Source of the DNA: Aliicoccus persicus | Lineage (GTDB): Bacteria > Bacillota > Bacilli > Staphylococcales > Salinicoccaceae | Reading direction: 5' to 3' | Length of the DNA stretch: 36,972 bases | Assembly (NCBI RefSeq): GCF_900110815.1 | Contig: NZ_FOIT01000001.1 | Span: 18,216 to 55,187, forward strand | Shown: one piece after another, positions 7,312-17,128 of the stretch | Position numbering within the stretch: the stretch's first letter is position 1 | Layout: the number at the start of each line of letters is the position of its first letter | The notes under the pieces: generated by a model | Database searches by the model: none | Told to the model about the DNA's origin: nothing | The model's input: only the letters and a program-made list of their open reading frames with translations | Made by a program: the position numbers and the translations under genes

Positions 7312-9114
7312 ATGAACTATAAAAACATTTCGTATCCTCATAGTTATTTAATATATAAGGATAATATCAATACCAGCAAATTAAAAGATTACAATACTGT
7401 ATCGTTATTTGAGTTTAATGTTTGCTATTCTGACACTTACTCTGTTACCTTCTTAGATAAAGGGAATATAAAGTATTTGATGCTAGGATACTCTCTTGAT
7501 ATTAGAGATGGTACCAAATCTGATTTAGACATATTGGAAATGCTACATCAATCAGATACAGTGGTTGAAGATTTGGAATATATTGCAGGGCGATATATTT
7601 ATATTAAAGCTGTAAGAAATGAAATGTTTATTTATTCTGATGCAAATCAGTTACTTCCACTTGTATTTAATAAAGAAGCAGAAGCTCTTTCTTCACATGA
7701 TAATTTACTTGCAGAAGTATTGATTGAAAATGATATTAAGCTTACTAGAAGACCACTCGAAGTTCATAATGAACTTGATTTTACTAGATATATAGAAATT
7801 CAGAAATTCAATCCCAGTATGAGACTTAGAACAAAAGACTTTAGTTATCGTAGAATATATCCACGAGAAGAATTATCAATAGAAAGTATCGATTCAATTT
7901 TTAATCAGATAAAACCATATCTAGAAGAAATGAAAAAATGGTTGAAATTAAATAATCAAGAAAAGTTTGTTACTATAACTGGTGGGATTGATTCACGAGT
8001 ATCTGCCTCGTTGACTAGAGATATTGAAGGTATAGAATACTTAACTTATTTTATGCCTGACAAATATATCAGGACTCCTTTGGCAAAGTCTATATATGCA
8101 GTTGATCGAACAATAACAAGGCAGATGAAAGACAATCTAAAATGGAAGCATGAAATAGTTGATTTATCAAAAATACCATTGTCAAAAGAAGAGTTGGAAT
8201 TCTATAAAGAGTATTATAACTCTAAGCATGGTTACAGAATTGATAAATATTATAGGGAATATAAAAAACACAAGAATGTATTACACATTAAATCCAATGT
8301 GTTTGGTATGGGAAAAGCAGATTTCTCACCATCATTTGACAAGATTTCAAATACTATGGATTATTTAAAAAAATCCGTAAGGGGTTTCGGAAAAGGATTT
8401 GAAAAGTTCTATGACAAAGATAAAGAAATCATGAGTTATTTTAATCGCAATCTGGTTGACACGTCTATATCTAAAGGTAGACATTATTTCGATATATTCT
8501 ATTTGGAATCAAGAATGGGTAACTGGTTAAGTGCACTCACATTGGAGACAGATCCTGAAGTAGAAGAATTTATTTTTATAAATTCTAGAAAACTTATAGA
8601 TTTAATTCAATCGGTTTCCTTATCGGATAGAAGAAACTTTTCACTTTATAAAAAAATTATTGAAGATAATTGGCCTATACTATTGTACTTTGGCATTAAT
8701 AAAGAAGAAAGTCTTTTCCAACAAACAAATAGTCTGCAAGAAACTATTGCTAGTAACATGACAATTTATTCAGCATACAGTTTAACAGTTAAAAAACTTA
8801 GAGAAACAATTTCTATATCTCCTGCCTCTCAACATATAAGATTGAGTGAAAATTATTACTTTATAATTAAGAATGAAAAGAATGATTTAGAGGATGTTGT
8901 TATAAGTAGTGACTATAGTAACGAATCAGCACGTGGATCAATTCGAATTTTAATAAGAAGTGAAGGGAACGTTGAAGAATTTGATATTCTTGATTTAAAT
9001 AATGGGCTCAATTTAAACAGGTATGGTAGTTTGGTGCACATTAATATTATTTTTAATAAAGAATATGATGCAGATTCGTGGAGAAAATCAGCAACATTGA
9101 ATATAAAGTATTAA
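7312..9114 (+). CDS. asparagine-synthetase-like amide ligase (copy 2)
   Basis: 600 residues. The N-terminal glutaminase-like region (about 1-145: IAGRYIYIKAV, ALSSHDNLLAEV) lacks the Cys2 nucleophile, since the protein starts MNYKN. The PP-loop TITGGIDSR (221-229) is intact, implying ATP-dependent adenylation of a carboxylate without glutamine hydrolysis. The C-terminal 100 residues look beta-rich (VVISSDYSNESARGSIRIL), as in the other full-length copies. It is most similar to the gene that follows (9419-11230), sharing KADFS, RHYFD-type and LTLE-DPE motifs, so these two are a tandem duplication distinct from the 2713/19613 pair. Separated from the next gene by a terminator hairpin, so it may be transcribed separately. 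Substrate unknown; a uronic-acid polymer is suggested by context. Confidence 0.75.
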   Translation: MNYKNISYPHSYLIYKDNINTSKLKDYNTVSLFEFNVCYSDTYSVTFLDKGNIKYLMLGYSLDIRDGTKSDLDILEMLHQSDTVVEDLEYIAGRYIYIKAVRNEMFIYSDANQLLPLVFNKEAEALSSHDNLLAEVLIENDIKLTRRPLEVHNELDFTRYIEIQKFNPSMRLRTKDFSYRRIYPREELSIESIDSIFNQIKPYLEEMKKWLKLNNQEKFVTITGGIDSRVSASLTRDIEGIEYLTYFMPDKYIRTPLAKSIYAVDRTITRQMKDNLKWKHEIVDLSKIPLSKEELEFYKEYYNSKHGYRIDKYYREYKKHKNVLHIKSNVFGMGKADFSPSFDKISNTMDYLKKSVRGFGKGFEKFYDKDKEIMSYFNRNLVDTSISKGRHYFDIFYLESRMGNWLSALTLETDPEVEEFIFINSRKLIDLIQSVSLSDRRNFSLYKKIIEDNWPILLYFGINKEESLFQQTNSLQETIASNMTIYSAYSLTVKKLRETISISPASQHIRLSENYYFIIKNEKNDLEDVVISSDYSNESARGSIRILIRSEGNVEEFDILDLNNGLNLNRYGSLVHINIIFNKEYDADSWRKSATLNIKY

Positions 9115-9418
9115 TTATTTTCTAATATGAATTTTCAACTTAATTTGATTTTGCAAAATACTGTTTATCAAACTTACCAAAAGCTGTTGGTTGTATATTT
9201 ATGGAGTAGCGCATTCTGAATAAATCTAAAAAATCACACTGTCTCAGAAGTGTGATTTTTTTAGACAAGCAAAATATATAAAAATTTAAGTAAATATAGT
9301 TCAAGTTATTAACTATTCTAAACAATATAGAAGTCATAAAAACTAAACAATTTGATTCACTTTTTGTATAGGGTTATATTTACTCGTATATAATTACATA
9401 TGATTGAGAGGTCACGAA
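9115..9418 (+). other. intergenic spacer with terminator and possible gene remnant
   Basis: 304 bp between two tandem ligase genes. It holds a strong hairpin (9228-9261). On the minus strand, 9140-9215 reads MRYSINIQPTAFGKFDKQYF, which looks protein-like but has no ribosome binding site and no context, so it may be a decayed gene end. GAGAGG at 9406-9411 belongs to the next gene. Confidence 0.35.
9228..9261. terminator. rho-independent terminator
   Basis: A 13-bp stem (AAAAAATCACACT, 9228-9240, with 9249-9261) and an 8-base loop. It has U-runs on both strands, about 110 bp after the ligase gene ending at 9114. Confidence 0.8.
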
Positions 9419-11230
9419 ATGGAAGTAGCAGGATTAAACTACAAATCTGCATATGTCATTACAAAACTGAATTTAGATAACAATATTACTAACTATCAGA
9501 AAATAGAAATTGGTGAAATGAATCTTTATTATGATGACCATTTAGATATAACATCTTACACTGGCGAAAACGCTAAAATATACCTATTAGGTTTTTGTTA
9601 TGATATTAGAGACGGTTTAAGAAATGAAGAATCTATACTAAAAGAATTACTTGAATCATCAGATATTCATCAAGACCTTGAATTTATAGGTGGTCGATAT
9701 ATATTAATATTTGACATTGGAAGTAACCAATTTGTTTATTCTGATGCACTGCAAGTTCGGCCATTAGTCTACCATACAGAATCAAGCAGTCTTTCATCAC
9801 ATGACACTTTGCTAGCAAACCTTTTATCTAGCAAAGGATTTGTAATCAATGGACCATCTAAATTCAAGAATAATTCCCTAGATTTTACTCAATATGATCA
9901 AATAAAAAAGTATAATCCAAGCCTTTACACGGACTTCAAAAATTTTAAGTTTATACGTTTTTACCCAAGGGTTCAACTCGAGACAAAAAGTGTTGAAGAA
10001 GTATTTGTGGAAATTAAACCATTTCTAGATGAAAATATAAAATACTTAGAGAACCATAAGCGAGAAGTATACGTTACAGTTACCGGTGGGATAGACTCAC
10101 GTGTGTCTACATCACTCACCCGTGATTTTAGCAATAAGATTGAATACCTTACATATACTAGACCAAGGGATACATTAAAGACTCCATTACAAAAATTAAT
10201 TTATAAGAATGATGCAGCTATAACATTACAGATGAAAAAATATATGGGTTGGAATCATACAATAATTGATTTAGAAGAATATAAACCTAACAAATCAGAA
10301 TACGAAACATTCTTGAAAATGTTTAATTCTAGGCATTCGTACTCTTTAATTAAGTACTATAGAGAAAAAAAGAAATATTATAAGGCACTTCATTTTAAAT
10401 CTGCAGCTTTTGGCTTAGGTAAAGCAGATTTTTCACGAAAATTAGACAATCAAGAAGATTCTTATGAATTTTATGAAAAATGTATGCATGGTATGTCGAG
10501 TGAGTTTAAAGAAAGAGCAGATTACCAGCAACAAATTAGAGAATATTTTGATAGAAACAAAATTACGGAAGGGCTTACATTAGGTAGACATTTTTATGAC
10601 TTATTCTATCTTGAGTCTCGAATAGGAAACTGGCATAGTAACTTAACCCTTGAATCAGACCCTGAGACTGATGAATTTATACTTATTAATGCAAGAAGAA
10701 TTATAGATCTTATCATGTCACCATCTAAAGAAGATAGAAGACAATATAAGTTGTATAAAAAAATCATTAACAATTATTGGCCGGTATTATTAAAATTTGA
10801 TGTAAATAAATTTCCAAGTAATAGTAAGTATGAACTTGATTATAACAATAGACATACTTTAAAAAATATTTCAATTATTTCTTTAAACCAAATTTTAATT
10901 GAAGATCATTCGAACGGAGTAATAGTAAAACCGAGAACAGATCAAATACAGGACTTTGAATTTTACACATTTTCTGTACTGAATAATTCCAATGTAAATA
11001 AAAAAATAAAAATCTATAGTTATTATAGAAAAACTAAGGCAAGAAATAATATCAAGGTTTTGATTAAGCAGAATATGGAAGTGAAAACTTTTGATATATT
11101 ATATTTAAACGAAGGACATGAATTGGAAATTGAAGGTAAGAGTAACTTAACAATTTCTATTTTTTATAGCCGTAGTTTTTCTAAAAGCTCATGGATAACT
11201 GCTGGAAGACTTAGAATTGAAGAGTCGTAA
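9419..11230 (+). CDS. asparagine-synthetase-like amide ligase (copy 3)
   Basis: 603 residues from ATG 9419, chosen over an upstream TTG at 9404 because GAGAGG (9406-9411) lies at correct spacing. It has a glutaminase-like N-terminus without Cys2 (starts MEVAG; FIGGRYILIFD and SLSSHDTLLANL are recognisable), an intact PP-loop TVTGGIDSR (220-228), and a beta-rich C-terminal extension. Tandem paralogue of the gene at 7312. The heparinase/ATP-grasp fusion gene follows 164 bp later in the same direction. Retaining two closely similar full-length copies suggests either dosage or different amine or sugar specificities. The proposed chemistry is ATP + carboxylate + amine to amide + AMP + PPi, by family analogy only. 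Confidence 0.75.
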   Translation: MEVAGLNYKSAYVITKLNLDNNITNYQKIEIGEMNLYYDDHLDITSYTGENAKIYLLGFCYDIRDGLRNEESILKELLESSDIHQDLEFIGGRYILIFDIGSNQFVYSDALQVRPLVYHTESSSLSSHDTLLANLLSSKGFVINGPSKFKNNSLDFTQYDQIKKYNPSLYTDFKNFKFIRFYPRVQLETKSVEEVFVEIKPFLDENIKYLENHKREVYVTVTGGIDSRVSTSLTRDFSNKIEYLTYTRPRDTLKTPLQKLIYKNDAAITLQMKKYMGWNHTIIDLEEYKPNKSEYETFLKMFNSRHSYSLIKYYREKKKYYKALHFKSAAFGLGKADFSRKLDNQEDSYEFYEKCMHGMSSEFKERADYQQQIREYFDRNKITEGLTLGRHFYDLFYLESRIGNWHSNLTLESDPETDEFILINARRIIDLIMSPSKEDRRQYKLYKKIINNYWPVLLKFDVNKFPSNSKYELDYNNRHTLKNISIISLNQILIEDHSNGVIVKPRTDQIQDFEFYTFSVLNNSNVNKKIKIYSYYRKTKARNNIKVLIKQNMEVKTFDILYLNEGHELEIEGKSNLTISIFYSRSFSKSSWITAGRLRIEES

Positions 11231-11394
11231 TGTAATTGATTAATTGCTAAATCTTATGGATGCTTTATAAATAATGATAATTTAAAAAGATTTCTTTATA
11301 ATAAGTAACAGTTTTATAAACATTGATATTCTGTCTTTAATATCTACATTATCATTGAAAATGAAAATTACTGGATTGAATGAAAGGAATTAAT

Positions 11395-14133
11395 ATGAAT
11401 CAAATTATTGAAAAACAAATGAGTAATCATTTATTAAAATTCGAAAGAATGACCCCTAATCTTTATGAAAGAAATCAATCAATATTACTATTGGAGCAAG
11501 CAGCAGAGAACTATGACTGTACTATAGAAAAGCAAAAAATATCAAAAAGTATTTATAGATCTTATATCAAATATCAAGACAATATTATTGGTTTCTTAAA
11601 TGGGGTAAGACCTGGAACTACTCATGAAGTTGCATATAAAATTAGTAAAAACTTCGGCTATGTAAAAGAATATTTGAGACATCAAGAGTTGAATGTGGAC
11701 AAAGAATTAAACTCATATTTTAAGATAAGAGTGGTTTTTATCGAAGGAAGATACATTTCCTCTACTCTCCTTCTCCCATCGTATGTGGTAGGTAATGGTG
11801 TAGACAGAATTGAAAAATTATTAGATAGAAAGAATGAGTTTAGGCGCTCAAATAATTATCTAAAACGACATTCAGTAAAAAAGGATAACGATTTACAACA
11901 ACATTTGAAAACAAACCAAAAGTCATTATTAACAGTTTTAGAAAATGATGAGATTTTATTACTTAATGATAGTTATGAATTAACAAAAGGTGCAGAAACA
12001 ATAGATATAACTGATGATATTTCGTCAGATATTATTGAAAAATCAAGACAAATAATCGCCTCAATTCCAGGTTTATACTCTGCAGGTTTAGATTTAATTA
12101 CGGATGATTACAATTCGCCTAAAGATATAACACTAGAGTCTTTAATCACTAGTCCTGGTTCTCTAGTTACATATCTTCCATTTAAGGGCGAATCTATCAA
12201 TATTTATGATGCATATATCGAATCATTAATGATTCGATATAAAAAATTAAATAATCTTCCGCTTGAAGAAAAAGAATCAGATATTTTGAAAGAGTTTGAA
12301 GAATATGAAGATTTAAAAAAACAGTATTATGAGTATGCCAAAAAAAATATTATTAATAATGATCGAGTATCAGGTAAACTATGCTTAATTTTAAGAGGTT
12401 TTAATAATGAAACTTTATCAAATGAAAGTAAAAATAGAAGAGATTCTGCTAAAAAGAATTTAATTGTGGATCATGTATTATTTAAACCAGAGGAAAATAA
12501 ACCATTTAATATTAATTCATATAATGTTCTAAGATTGATAAGAGCTAGAAAAGATAATTCAGAAATAGCAATAAAAGCGATGAATAATGAAATTGTACCA
12601 TTCCCGAAATTTGACAGTGTTTTCTTTGATAAATACTACTATCTTACAGATAAAACAAAAAAATATGGGGCAAGTTATCAGCTCTATATACAATCACTAA
12701 GAGTAGTGGGAGTATTACTTACAGAATATGAAAAAAACAAGGACTTGGGTCTTCTGTATAAAGCGGAAGAGCTAATCTATGAATGGATTTCTTTTGTTAG
12801 TAATGGTACGAATGAACCTATGGTTTGGTATGATCACCCAACAGCGAATCGTACTCAAGTTCTAATTCAATTTATATACTTGGCTGAAGAAGCCGGATTT
12901 GATATAGATTATGGCTTGTTTCGATCAGTTCTAAAAAAGCATTCTGAAATTCTTAGAAGTGATGAAAAATATAATAATAACAACCATGGATTAATGATGG
13001 ACAAGGCTCTTATGGCATTAGGACTTATATTAGATGATGATAAAATTTTCATGAAAGGTTATTATCGTTCAATTGATACTTTCTGGTATAGCTATAGTAG
13101 CCAGGGAACACACTTAGAAAATTCACCTGATTATCATAGCATGGTATTACGAATGTATACTGAACTTCAAAAGTATTTAATGGATAATAATCATACTTAT
13201 AATGATAATATTCTAAAAGTTTTAGAACTAGCAAAAGGCTACCATTCTGTAATAATGAAACCCAATCTATTATTACCACCTGTAGGAGATTCAGGAAACT
13301 CTAGAAATTATAGTAAAAAGAAATATGAGAATTTCTACGATTTAGAGTCTGGAATGGCTGTTTTACAATATGAATCTGAAAAGCCCTTCTATGTTAATTT
13401 TATTTGTGGTTATTCTTCTAAAACTCATAAGCATAAAGATGACTTGAGCATAAACTTGAATTATAATGGTGACGATTTCTTTTTAGATCCAGGTAAGTTT
13501 AATTACAACAATAGAAGTCCAATTAGAAAATATGTCACGTCAAAAAATGCTCATAGTTCCTTCCAACTAAGTAAATATCCATATTCATTAAACAAAACCA
13601 ATAGATTCGATCGTTTGATTAAGCTTGATGGATATAATTTTAGTGAGGGTATTAATATGGTAAAAGGTGTACATGGAGCGTATTCTGGCACAGATATTAA
13701 ACTCCATAGAGCTGTGTTTCAAATAAACAATAAACCTATAGTAATTATTTATGATTATAATACTAATAATGATAATAAGAGCTATGAATTCATACAGAAC
13801 TTTAATTTAGGTGAACATATTGTTATTGAGGAGATAGTAGATGTAATAAAAATGCATGGTAGGAAAGCAAATATGGTTATTCATCAATTGTTAAGCCCAG
13901 ACAAACCAAGTATTATCGAGGGTGACTTGAATGTTCCAATCGCTGTTAATACAGTAGGTTTTGGTAAAGCAACTGAAACAAAACAAGTTAGATACACAAG
14001 AAACACATCAGAAAAAGATGTATTCATAACTGCAATTTATGATGATCTAGTAATTAAAAATATTGAATTAGTGAATGTTGATACTTCAATAAATATTCGA
14101 ATAGATGGTAAAGATTATCATTTGAATATTTAG
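11395..14133 (+). CDS. degenerate ATP-grasp / heparinase II/III-like fusion protein
   Basis: 912 residues from ATG 11395 (GAAAGGA at 11382-11388). Residues about 30-275 align with the stand-alone ATP-grasp ligase at 21301: a pre-ATP-grasp region (about 30-100), then FKIRVVFIEGRYISSTLLLP and PGLYSAGLDLI, matching its catalytic lobe. The nucleotide-binding lobe of about 65 residues (with the VVKP Lys and the GRG loop) is missing. The terminal Glu-x-Asn motif reads TLESLITSP instead of ILEINSRP, so ATP use is unlikely. After a helical linker (290-400), residues about 405-730 resemble the alpha-toroid and beta-sandwich of heparinase II/III lyases: NNNNHG (His531), NSPDYH (Tyr580) and KTHKHKDD (His678/680) are candidate catalytic residues. 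No signal peptide is seen. Likely a lyase for a uronate polymer, carrying a pseudo-ligase module, possibly for substrate binding. Confidence 0.75.
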   Translation: MNQIIEKQMSNHLLKFERMTPNLYERNQSILLLEQAAENYDCTIEKQKISKSIYRSYIKYQDNIIGFLNGVRPGTTHEVAYKISKNFGYVKEYLRHQELNVDKELNSYFKIRVVFIEGRYISSTLLLPSYVVGNGVDRIEKLLDRKNEFRRSNNYLKRHSVKKDNDLQQHLKTNQKSLLTVLENDEILLLNDSYELTKGAETIDITDDISSDIIEKSRQIIASIPGLYSAGLDLITDDYNSPKDITLESLITSPGSLVTYLPFKGESINIYDAYIESLMIRYKKLNNLPLEEKESDILKEFEEYEDLKKQYYEYAKKNIINNDRVSGKLCLILRGFNNETLSNESKNRRDSAKKNLIVDHVLFKPEENKPFNINSYNVLRLIRARKDNSEIAIKAMNNEIVPFPKFDSVFFDKYYYLTDKTKKYGASYQLYIQSLRVVGVLLTEYEKNKDLGLLYKAEELIYEWISFVSNGTNEPMVWYDHPTANRTQVLIQFIYLAEEAGFDIDYGLFRSVLKKHSEILRSDEKYNNNNHGLMMDKALMALGLILDDDKIFMKGYYRSIDTFWYSYSSQGTHLENSPDYHSMVLRMYTELQKYLMDNNHTYNDNILKVLELAKGYHSVIMKPNLLLPPVGDSGNSRNYSKKKYENFYDLESGMAVLQYESEKPFYVNFICGYSSKTHKHKDDLSINLNYNGDDFFLDPGKFNYNNRSPIRKYVTSKNAHSSFQLSKYPYSLNKTNRFDRLIKLDGYNFSEGINMVKGVHGAYSGTDIKLHRAVFQINNKPIVIIYDYNTNNDNKSYEFIQNFNLGEHIVIEEIVDVIKMHGRKANMVIHQLLSPDKPSIIEGDLNVPIAVNTVGFGKATETKQVRYTRNTSEKDVFITAIYDDLVIKNIELVNVDTSINIRIDGKDYHLNI

Positions 14134-14483
14134 ATTAAACCTACATGAATGTGGCTACTTTTGATCACATTCTTATTCGTAATTATATGAAATATAAATT
14201 TAGGATGTACAATAAATTTCAATATCTAACTAAGAGATTATATATATTGAATCGTCTACACTTGATTGAACAACTCCTATGAGCGAGGTTATTGTTAAAT
14301 CAAAGAAAGTAGGCGATTTTATATGACAAGAACAAGAAGAACTTTTACTCCATTAGATAAGTGGGTCAAGAATCATCAAGCGAAATGTTCTTTCAATCAT
14401 TTAGATAACTTAACAGATGAAGAAATAGAAATGAGACAACTCAGAAAAGAAAACCAACAACTTAATGCTTACGGCGCTGCTAA

Positions 14484-14537
14484 ATTACCATAAAAACGCG
14501 ATTTACGATACCATGTAAATCGCGTTTGTTGTTACCA
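14484..14537 (+). repeat. IS21 left-end internal repeats (transposase sites)
   Basis: Three RTTACCA-like motifs occur: ATTACCA (14484), GATACCA (14508) and GTTACCA (14531). They mirror TGGTAAC/TGGTATC motifs at the opposite end (16957, 16981, 17004). IS21 ends are known to carry multiple such terminal repeats. Confidence 0.6.
14494..14527. terminator. hairpin after istB
   Basis: An inverted repeat of about 13 bp (AAACGCGATTTAC … GTAAATCGCGTTT) lies within the IS21 left end, immediately downstream of istB. It is A/T-flanked on both sides and probably ends istAB transcription. Confidence 0.65.
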
Positions 14538-14538
14538 C

Positions 14539-15300
14539 TTAAAACGGCGTGTCGATACCACCCTCTTTACGTAAAGAATCACCACTTAAAATGAGTTGAT
14601 ATGATTTTGAGCACGCCCGGTCTAAAATGGCGTCCGCAATCGCACCGCCACCTAGTTTTTTATGCCACTCAGCGGAAGACATCTGAGAACATAGAATTAA
14701 AGATTTTTCTCTGCTGCGCAATTCAAAGACTTCCATCAAATGTTTCTGTTCTTGTTCCTTAGTGGATGTTAAGAGAAAATCATCAATCACAAGAACATCC
14801 ACTTTCATCAGTTTCTTTAACAGTTTGTCCAAAGTTCCATGAAATTCAGCCAGATCGATATCATTCAGAAGTTCAGTCATTCGATAATATTTACCCGTAA
14901 ATCCGGATTCAATCGCATGGTTGACCAATGCATTCGCCAGATAACTCTTCCCGGTGCCGGTGGCCCCTTGAACGATGACATTGCGGTGATGTTGAATATA
15001 ATTGTTGGTCGATAGTTGTTCGATGCTTTCTTTGCGTAAACCTCTGCTGGCTGCATAACGAATTTCTGAAATCTGCGCCTCTTTGTGCGACAGGTTGGCT
15101 TGCTTCTTATACCGTTCAATGCGATTATCTTGACGGATTTGATACTCTTCATTGACGATGATTTCCAAACAATCCAGTGGCGTCATGGCATGGTTCTGCT
15201 CTGAAAGAAAGAGACTGTGCAGTTCTGAAGCCATTGTGGTCAAGCGCATTTCACGCAACTGGCTCAGAATCGTTTGTAAGCGTACTTGGTTATTGCTCAT
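14539..15300 (-). CDS. istB: IS21 helper ATPase IstB
   Basis: 253 residues, DnaC-like AAA+ ATPase that stimulates IstA transposition. Walker A is GATGTGKS (residues 112-119) and Walker B is VLVIDD (about 169-174). An N-terminal helical region (QLREMRLTTMASELHSL) is typical of IstB. Length is normal for the family. Its 5' end overlaps the istA 3' end by 11 bp, indicating translational coupling. No disruptions are seen. Confidence 0.95.
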   Translation of the reverse strand: MSNNQVRLQTILSQLREMRLTTMASELHSLFLSEQNHAMTPLDCLEIIVNEEYQIRQDNRIERYKKQANLSHKEAQISEIRYAASRGLRKESIEQLSTNNYIQHHRNVIVQGATGTGKSYLANALVNHAIESGFTGKYYRMTELLNDIDLAEFHGTLDKLLKKLMKVDVLVIDDFLLTSTKEQEQKHLMEVFELRSREKSLILCSQMSSAEWHKKLGGGAIADAILDRACSKSYQLILSGDSLRKEGGIDTPF

Positions 15301-16819
15301 AATAGTCCGCCCCTCTCAAAAAGGATTGTTCCGGACTTTCCGAGGTGCTAGACTTTAAGTGGGACGTGCCGACATTCAATAGTTGTTTGATCAATCGATA
15401 GCCTGGAGTGGCCGACCGTTCCAATGCATGTTGGCAGTCCTCATTCAGGGCGGAATCTGAATGGGTGTCTGCCAATTTTAATAATGCATGGACGCGTTTG
15501 TAGTGTCGCTGTTCCGGACCGTCTGAAAACATTGTTTCGACGACTAAATGAACATTCGGACCGATGTGCCGCGCCCATTTCAAATAGCGCTGGCTGTTCC
15601 ACTGACCGTGTGTCGCACTATTTTCAGGTAAATGCTCGGCTACTGTGGTGTAGCCACCCGGCATTTTACTCAACGTACCATGTTCACATAACATCCGGTC
15701 CTGATCCCAAACCTGAATTTTTCTCGCATAAATTTTCAGTTTGAGACTTTGACCGATATATTGATACGGCACAGAATAATGATGTTTTTGATAACTGATG
15801 TGGGAATTATTATAAACTTTGACCGTTTTATATTCACAGTACTCAAAAGGCATCGTCGGCAGGGGTTGTAGCGCACCACGCTCCATATCATTAAACATGG
15901 AGAACCGTGAGCCCGGCTTCTTTTGAAATGGCTTCTGATTGAAACGGTCCAACTCTTTTCTCAAATGCTCATTATAGTCATCCAGCCCGAAACATTGATA
16001 ATTCCGCATGCGTGCAATAATGTGCGTCGTCAACGATTTCACAGTGTTTTCAACGGATGGTTTGTCTTTCGGTTTACGGACCCGGGTGGGTAAAATGATG
16101 GTGTGATAATGGTTCGCCATCGATTCATAGGTTTCGTTGATTTTGAGCATCGTCCGGGTATGCTTCGTAATCCCGGTCTTCAAATTGTCGGGCACAGTAA
16201 CGATCGGCACCCCCTGGAAGTATTCGAACATCTGAATATGTGCATTAATCCAGCTGGGCTGCTTCATGTCATAACAACCTAGAGCGAACCCGTAGCCGCT
16301 GAATGGGAGCACAGCGACAAACAGGTAACCATCAATGATTTCTCCAGTATCTGGATCGATCCAACGTATTTTTGAGCCGGCCCAATCCACTTCTACACGT
16401 TCGCCTGCTTTGTGTTTCATGACATGCGTAAACGACTGCTTGTTTAAATAATCATTAAAGTACTTTTTGAACTGTGTCAGACGATAGTAGGGCTGATGAT
16501 TATTCCGACAGACATCCACATATTCTTCCCATAGTAACTGCATCGTCACCCCAGGTTGAGCGAGCGACTTAGATAAAGCCGCATAATCCGGCATGGTGTA
16601 ATGCATCTCCCGTTGACTGGATGTCGACGGCTTGGGTCCGAAAAATGTATCAATCCGGTCGGCCTCCCAACCACTCAATTCCTTATAAGTGAGTTTGTGC
16701 TGCTTCGCAGTATCGATGGTGCGTTTAATGACCGGCCGACCGGAACCGACCATGTCACTGATTTTTCTTTGACTGAACGATAATTCGTTCAATCTGACTA
16801 TTTCTAAATAATTGGGCAT
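15290..16819 (-). CDS. istA: IS21 transposase IstA
   Basis: 509 residues from the ATG at 16819, preceded on the minus strand by GGAGGTGG. The upstream ATG at 16864 would add 15 residues without a ribosome site. It has an N-terminal helix-turn-helix (LSFSQRKISDMVGSGRPVIK) and a DDE catalytic core: VEVDWAGSK (Asp145), VPDNLKTG (Asp211), KPSVENTVK (Glu257). A Mu-C-like C-terminal region follows. Intact, and coupled to istB by an overlap. Confidence 0.95.
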   Translation of the reverse strand: MPNYLEIVRLNELSFSQRKISDMVGSGRPVIKRTIDTAKQHKLTYKELSGWEADRIDTFFGPKPSTSSQREMHYTMPDYAALSKSLAQPGVTMQLLWEEYVDVCRNNHQPYYRLTQFKKYFNDYLNKQSFTHVMKHKAGERVEVDWAGSKIRWIDPDTGEIIDGYLFVAVLPFSGYGFALGCYDMKQPSWINAHIQMFEYFQGVPIVTVPDNLKTGITKHTRTMLKINETYESMANHYHTIILPTRVRKPKDKPSVENTVKSLTTHIIARMRNYQCFGLDDYNEHLRKELDRFNQKPFQKKPGSRFSMFNDMERGALQPLPTMPFEYCEYKTVKVYNNSHISYQKHHYSVPYQYIGQSLKLKIYARKIQVWDQDRMLCEHGTLSKMPGGYTTVAEHLPENSATHGQWNSQRYLKWARHIGPNVHLVVETMFSDGPEQRHYKRVHALLKLADTHSDSALNEDCQHALERSATPGYRLIKQLLNVGTSHLKSSTSESPEQSFLRGADYYEQ

Positions 16820-16956
16820 TGACTGCCACCTCCATAAATATTTTGTGCCGCTTTGATGCGACATAAAATATTTATAACACTAATAAGATTGAAAAAGTTA
16901 AACATAAAAAACAATCCTCTAAAAGAGGATTGAGTGAGTACATCTAGTCCGATTCA

Positions 16957-17013
16957 GGTGGTAACATGGTGTGCGATTTGGGTGGTATCAAAACCTCCGA
17001 CGCAGTGGTAACA
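16957..17013 (-). repeat. IS21 right-end internal repeats (transposase sites)
   Basis: Three copies of a GGTGGTAWCA-type motif occur at 16957-16966, 16981-16990 and 17004-17013 (the last as AGTGGTAACA). They lie between the istA start and the IS terminus and are inverted relative to the left-end set. They probably act as IstA binding sites. A small hairpin (AATCCTCT/AGAGGATT, near 16912-16931) lies just inside them. Confidence 0.6.
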
Positions 17014-17128
17014 TTAGAGCGCCGTAAGCACTTAAGATGGAAAATGACATTTTAAAGCAAGCAGCACTGATCATGGGACGAAAATAGATGTCAATCTTGA
17101 GAATGCCGATAAATATTCAGTAACAGCA

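Larger units (their letters stand above)
14466..17030 (-). mobile_element. complete IS21-family insertion sequence, 2565 bp, with 5-bp target duplication
   Basis: The ends are perfect inverted repeats TGCTTACGGCGCT (14466-14478) and AGCGCCGTAAGCA (17018-17030). They are flanked by the direct repeat CTTAA (14461-14465 and 17031-17035). It encodes istA and istB in the minus orientation. It is visibly richer in G+C than the surrounding island, which points to recent arrival from elsewhere. Three internal GTTACCA/TGGTAAC-type motifs at each end probably bind the transposase. Confidence 0.95.
14323..17087 (+). pseudogene. IS3 orfA remnant: internal deletion plus IS21 insertion
   Basis: Starts MTRTRRTFTP at 14323, then jumps directly to LDKWVKNHQ. 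Relative to the intact copy 29 codons (87 bp) are missing between short ACTCC direct repeats. It continues to KENQQL, where the IS21 enters, and resumes after 17036 as MENDILKQAALIMGRK, ending at TAG 17085-17087. The deletion removes most of the helix-turn-helix, so even without the IS21 the product would be inactive. Confidence 0.88.

Noticed and set aside
9140-9337. 65-residue minus-strand frame ending PTAFGKFDKQYFAKSN
   Set aside because: The last third looks protein-like, but the frame runs through the terminator hairpin and has no ribosome site. At best it is a gene remnant and is noted only as such.
15152-16783. Plus-strand open frames inside the IS21 element
   Set aside because: They are antisense to intact istA/istB, have no ribosome sites and show no recognisable protein sequence.
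16905-16935. Hairpin AATCCTCT/AGAGGATT as a terminator
   Set aside because: It lies in the promoter-proximal end of the IS21, without a proper T-run and facing no upstream gene. It is more likely part of the IS end architecture.
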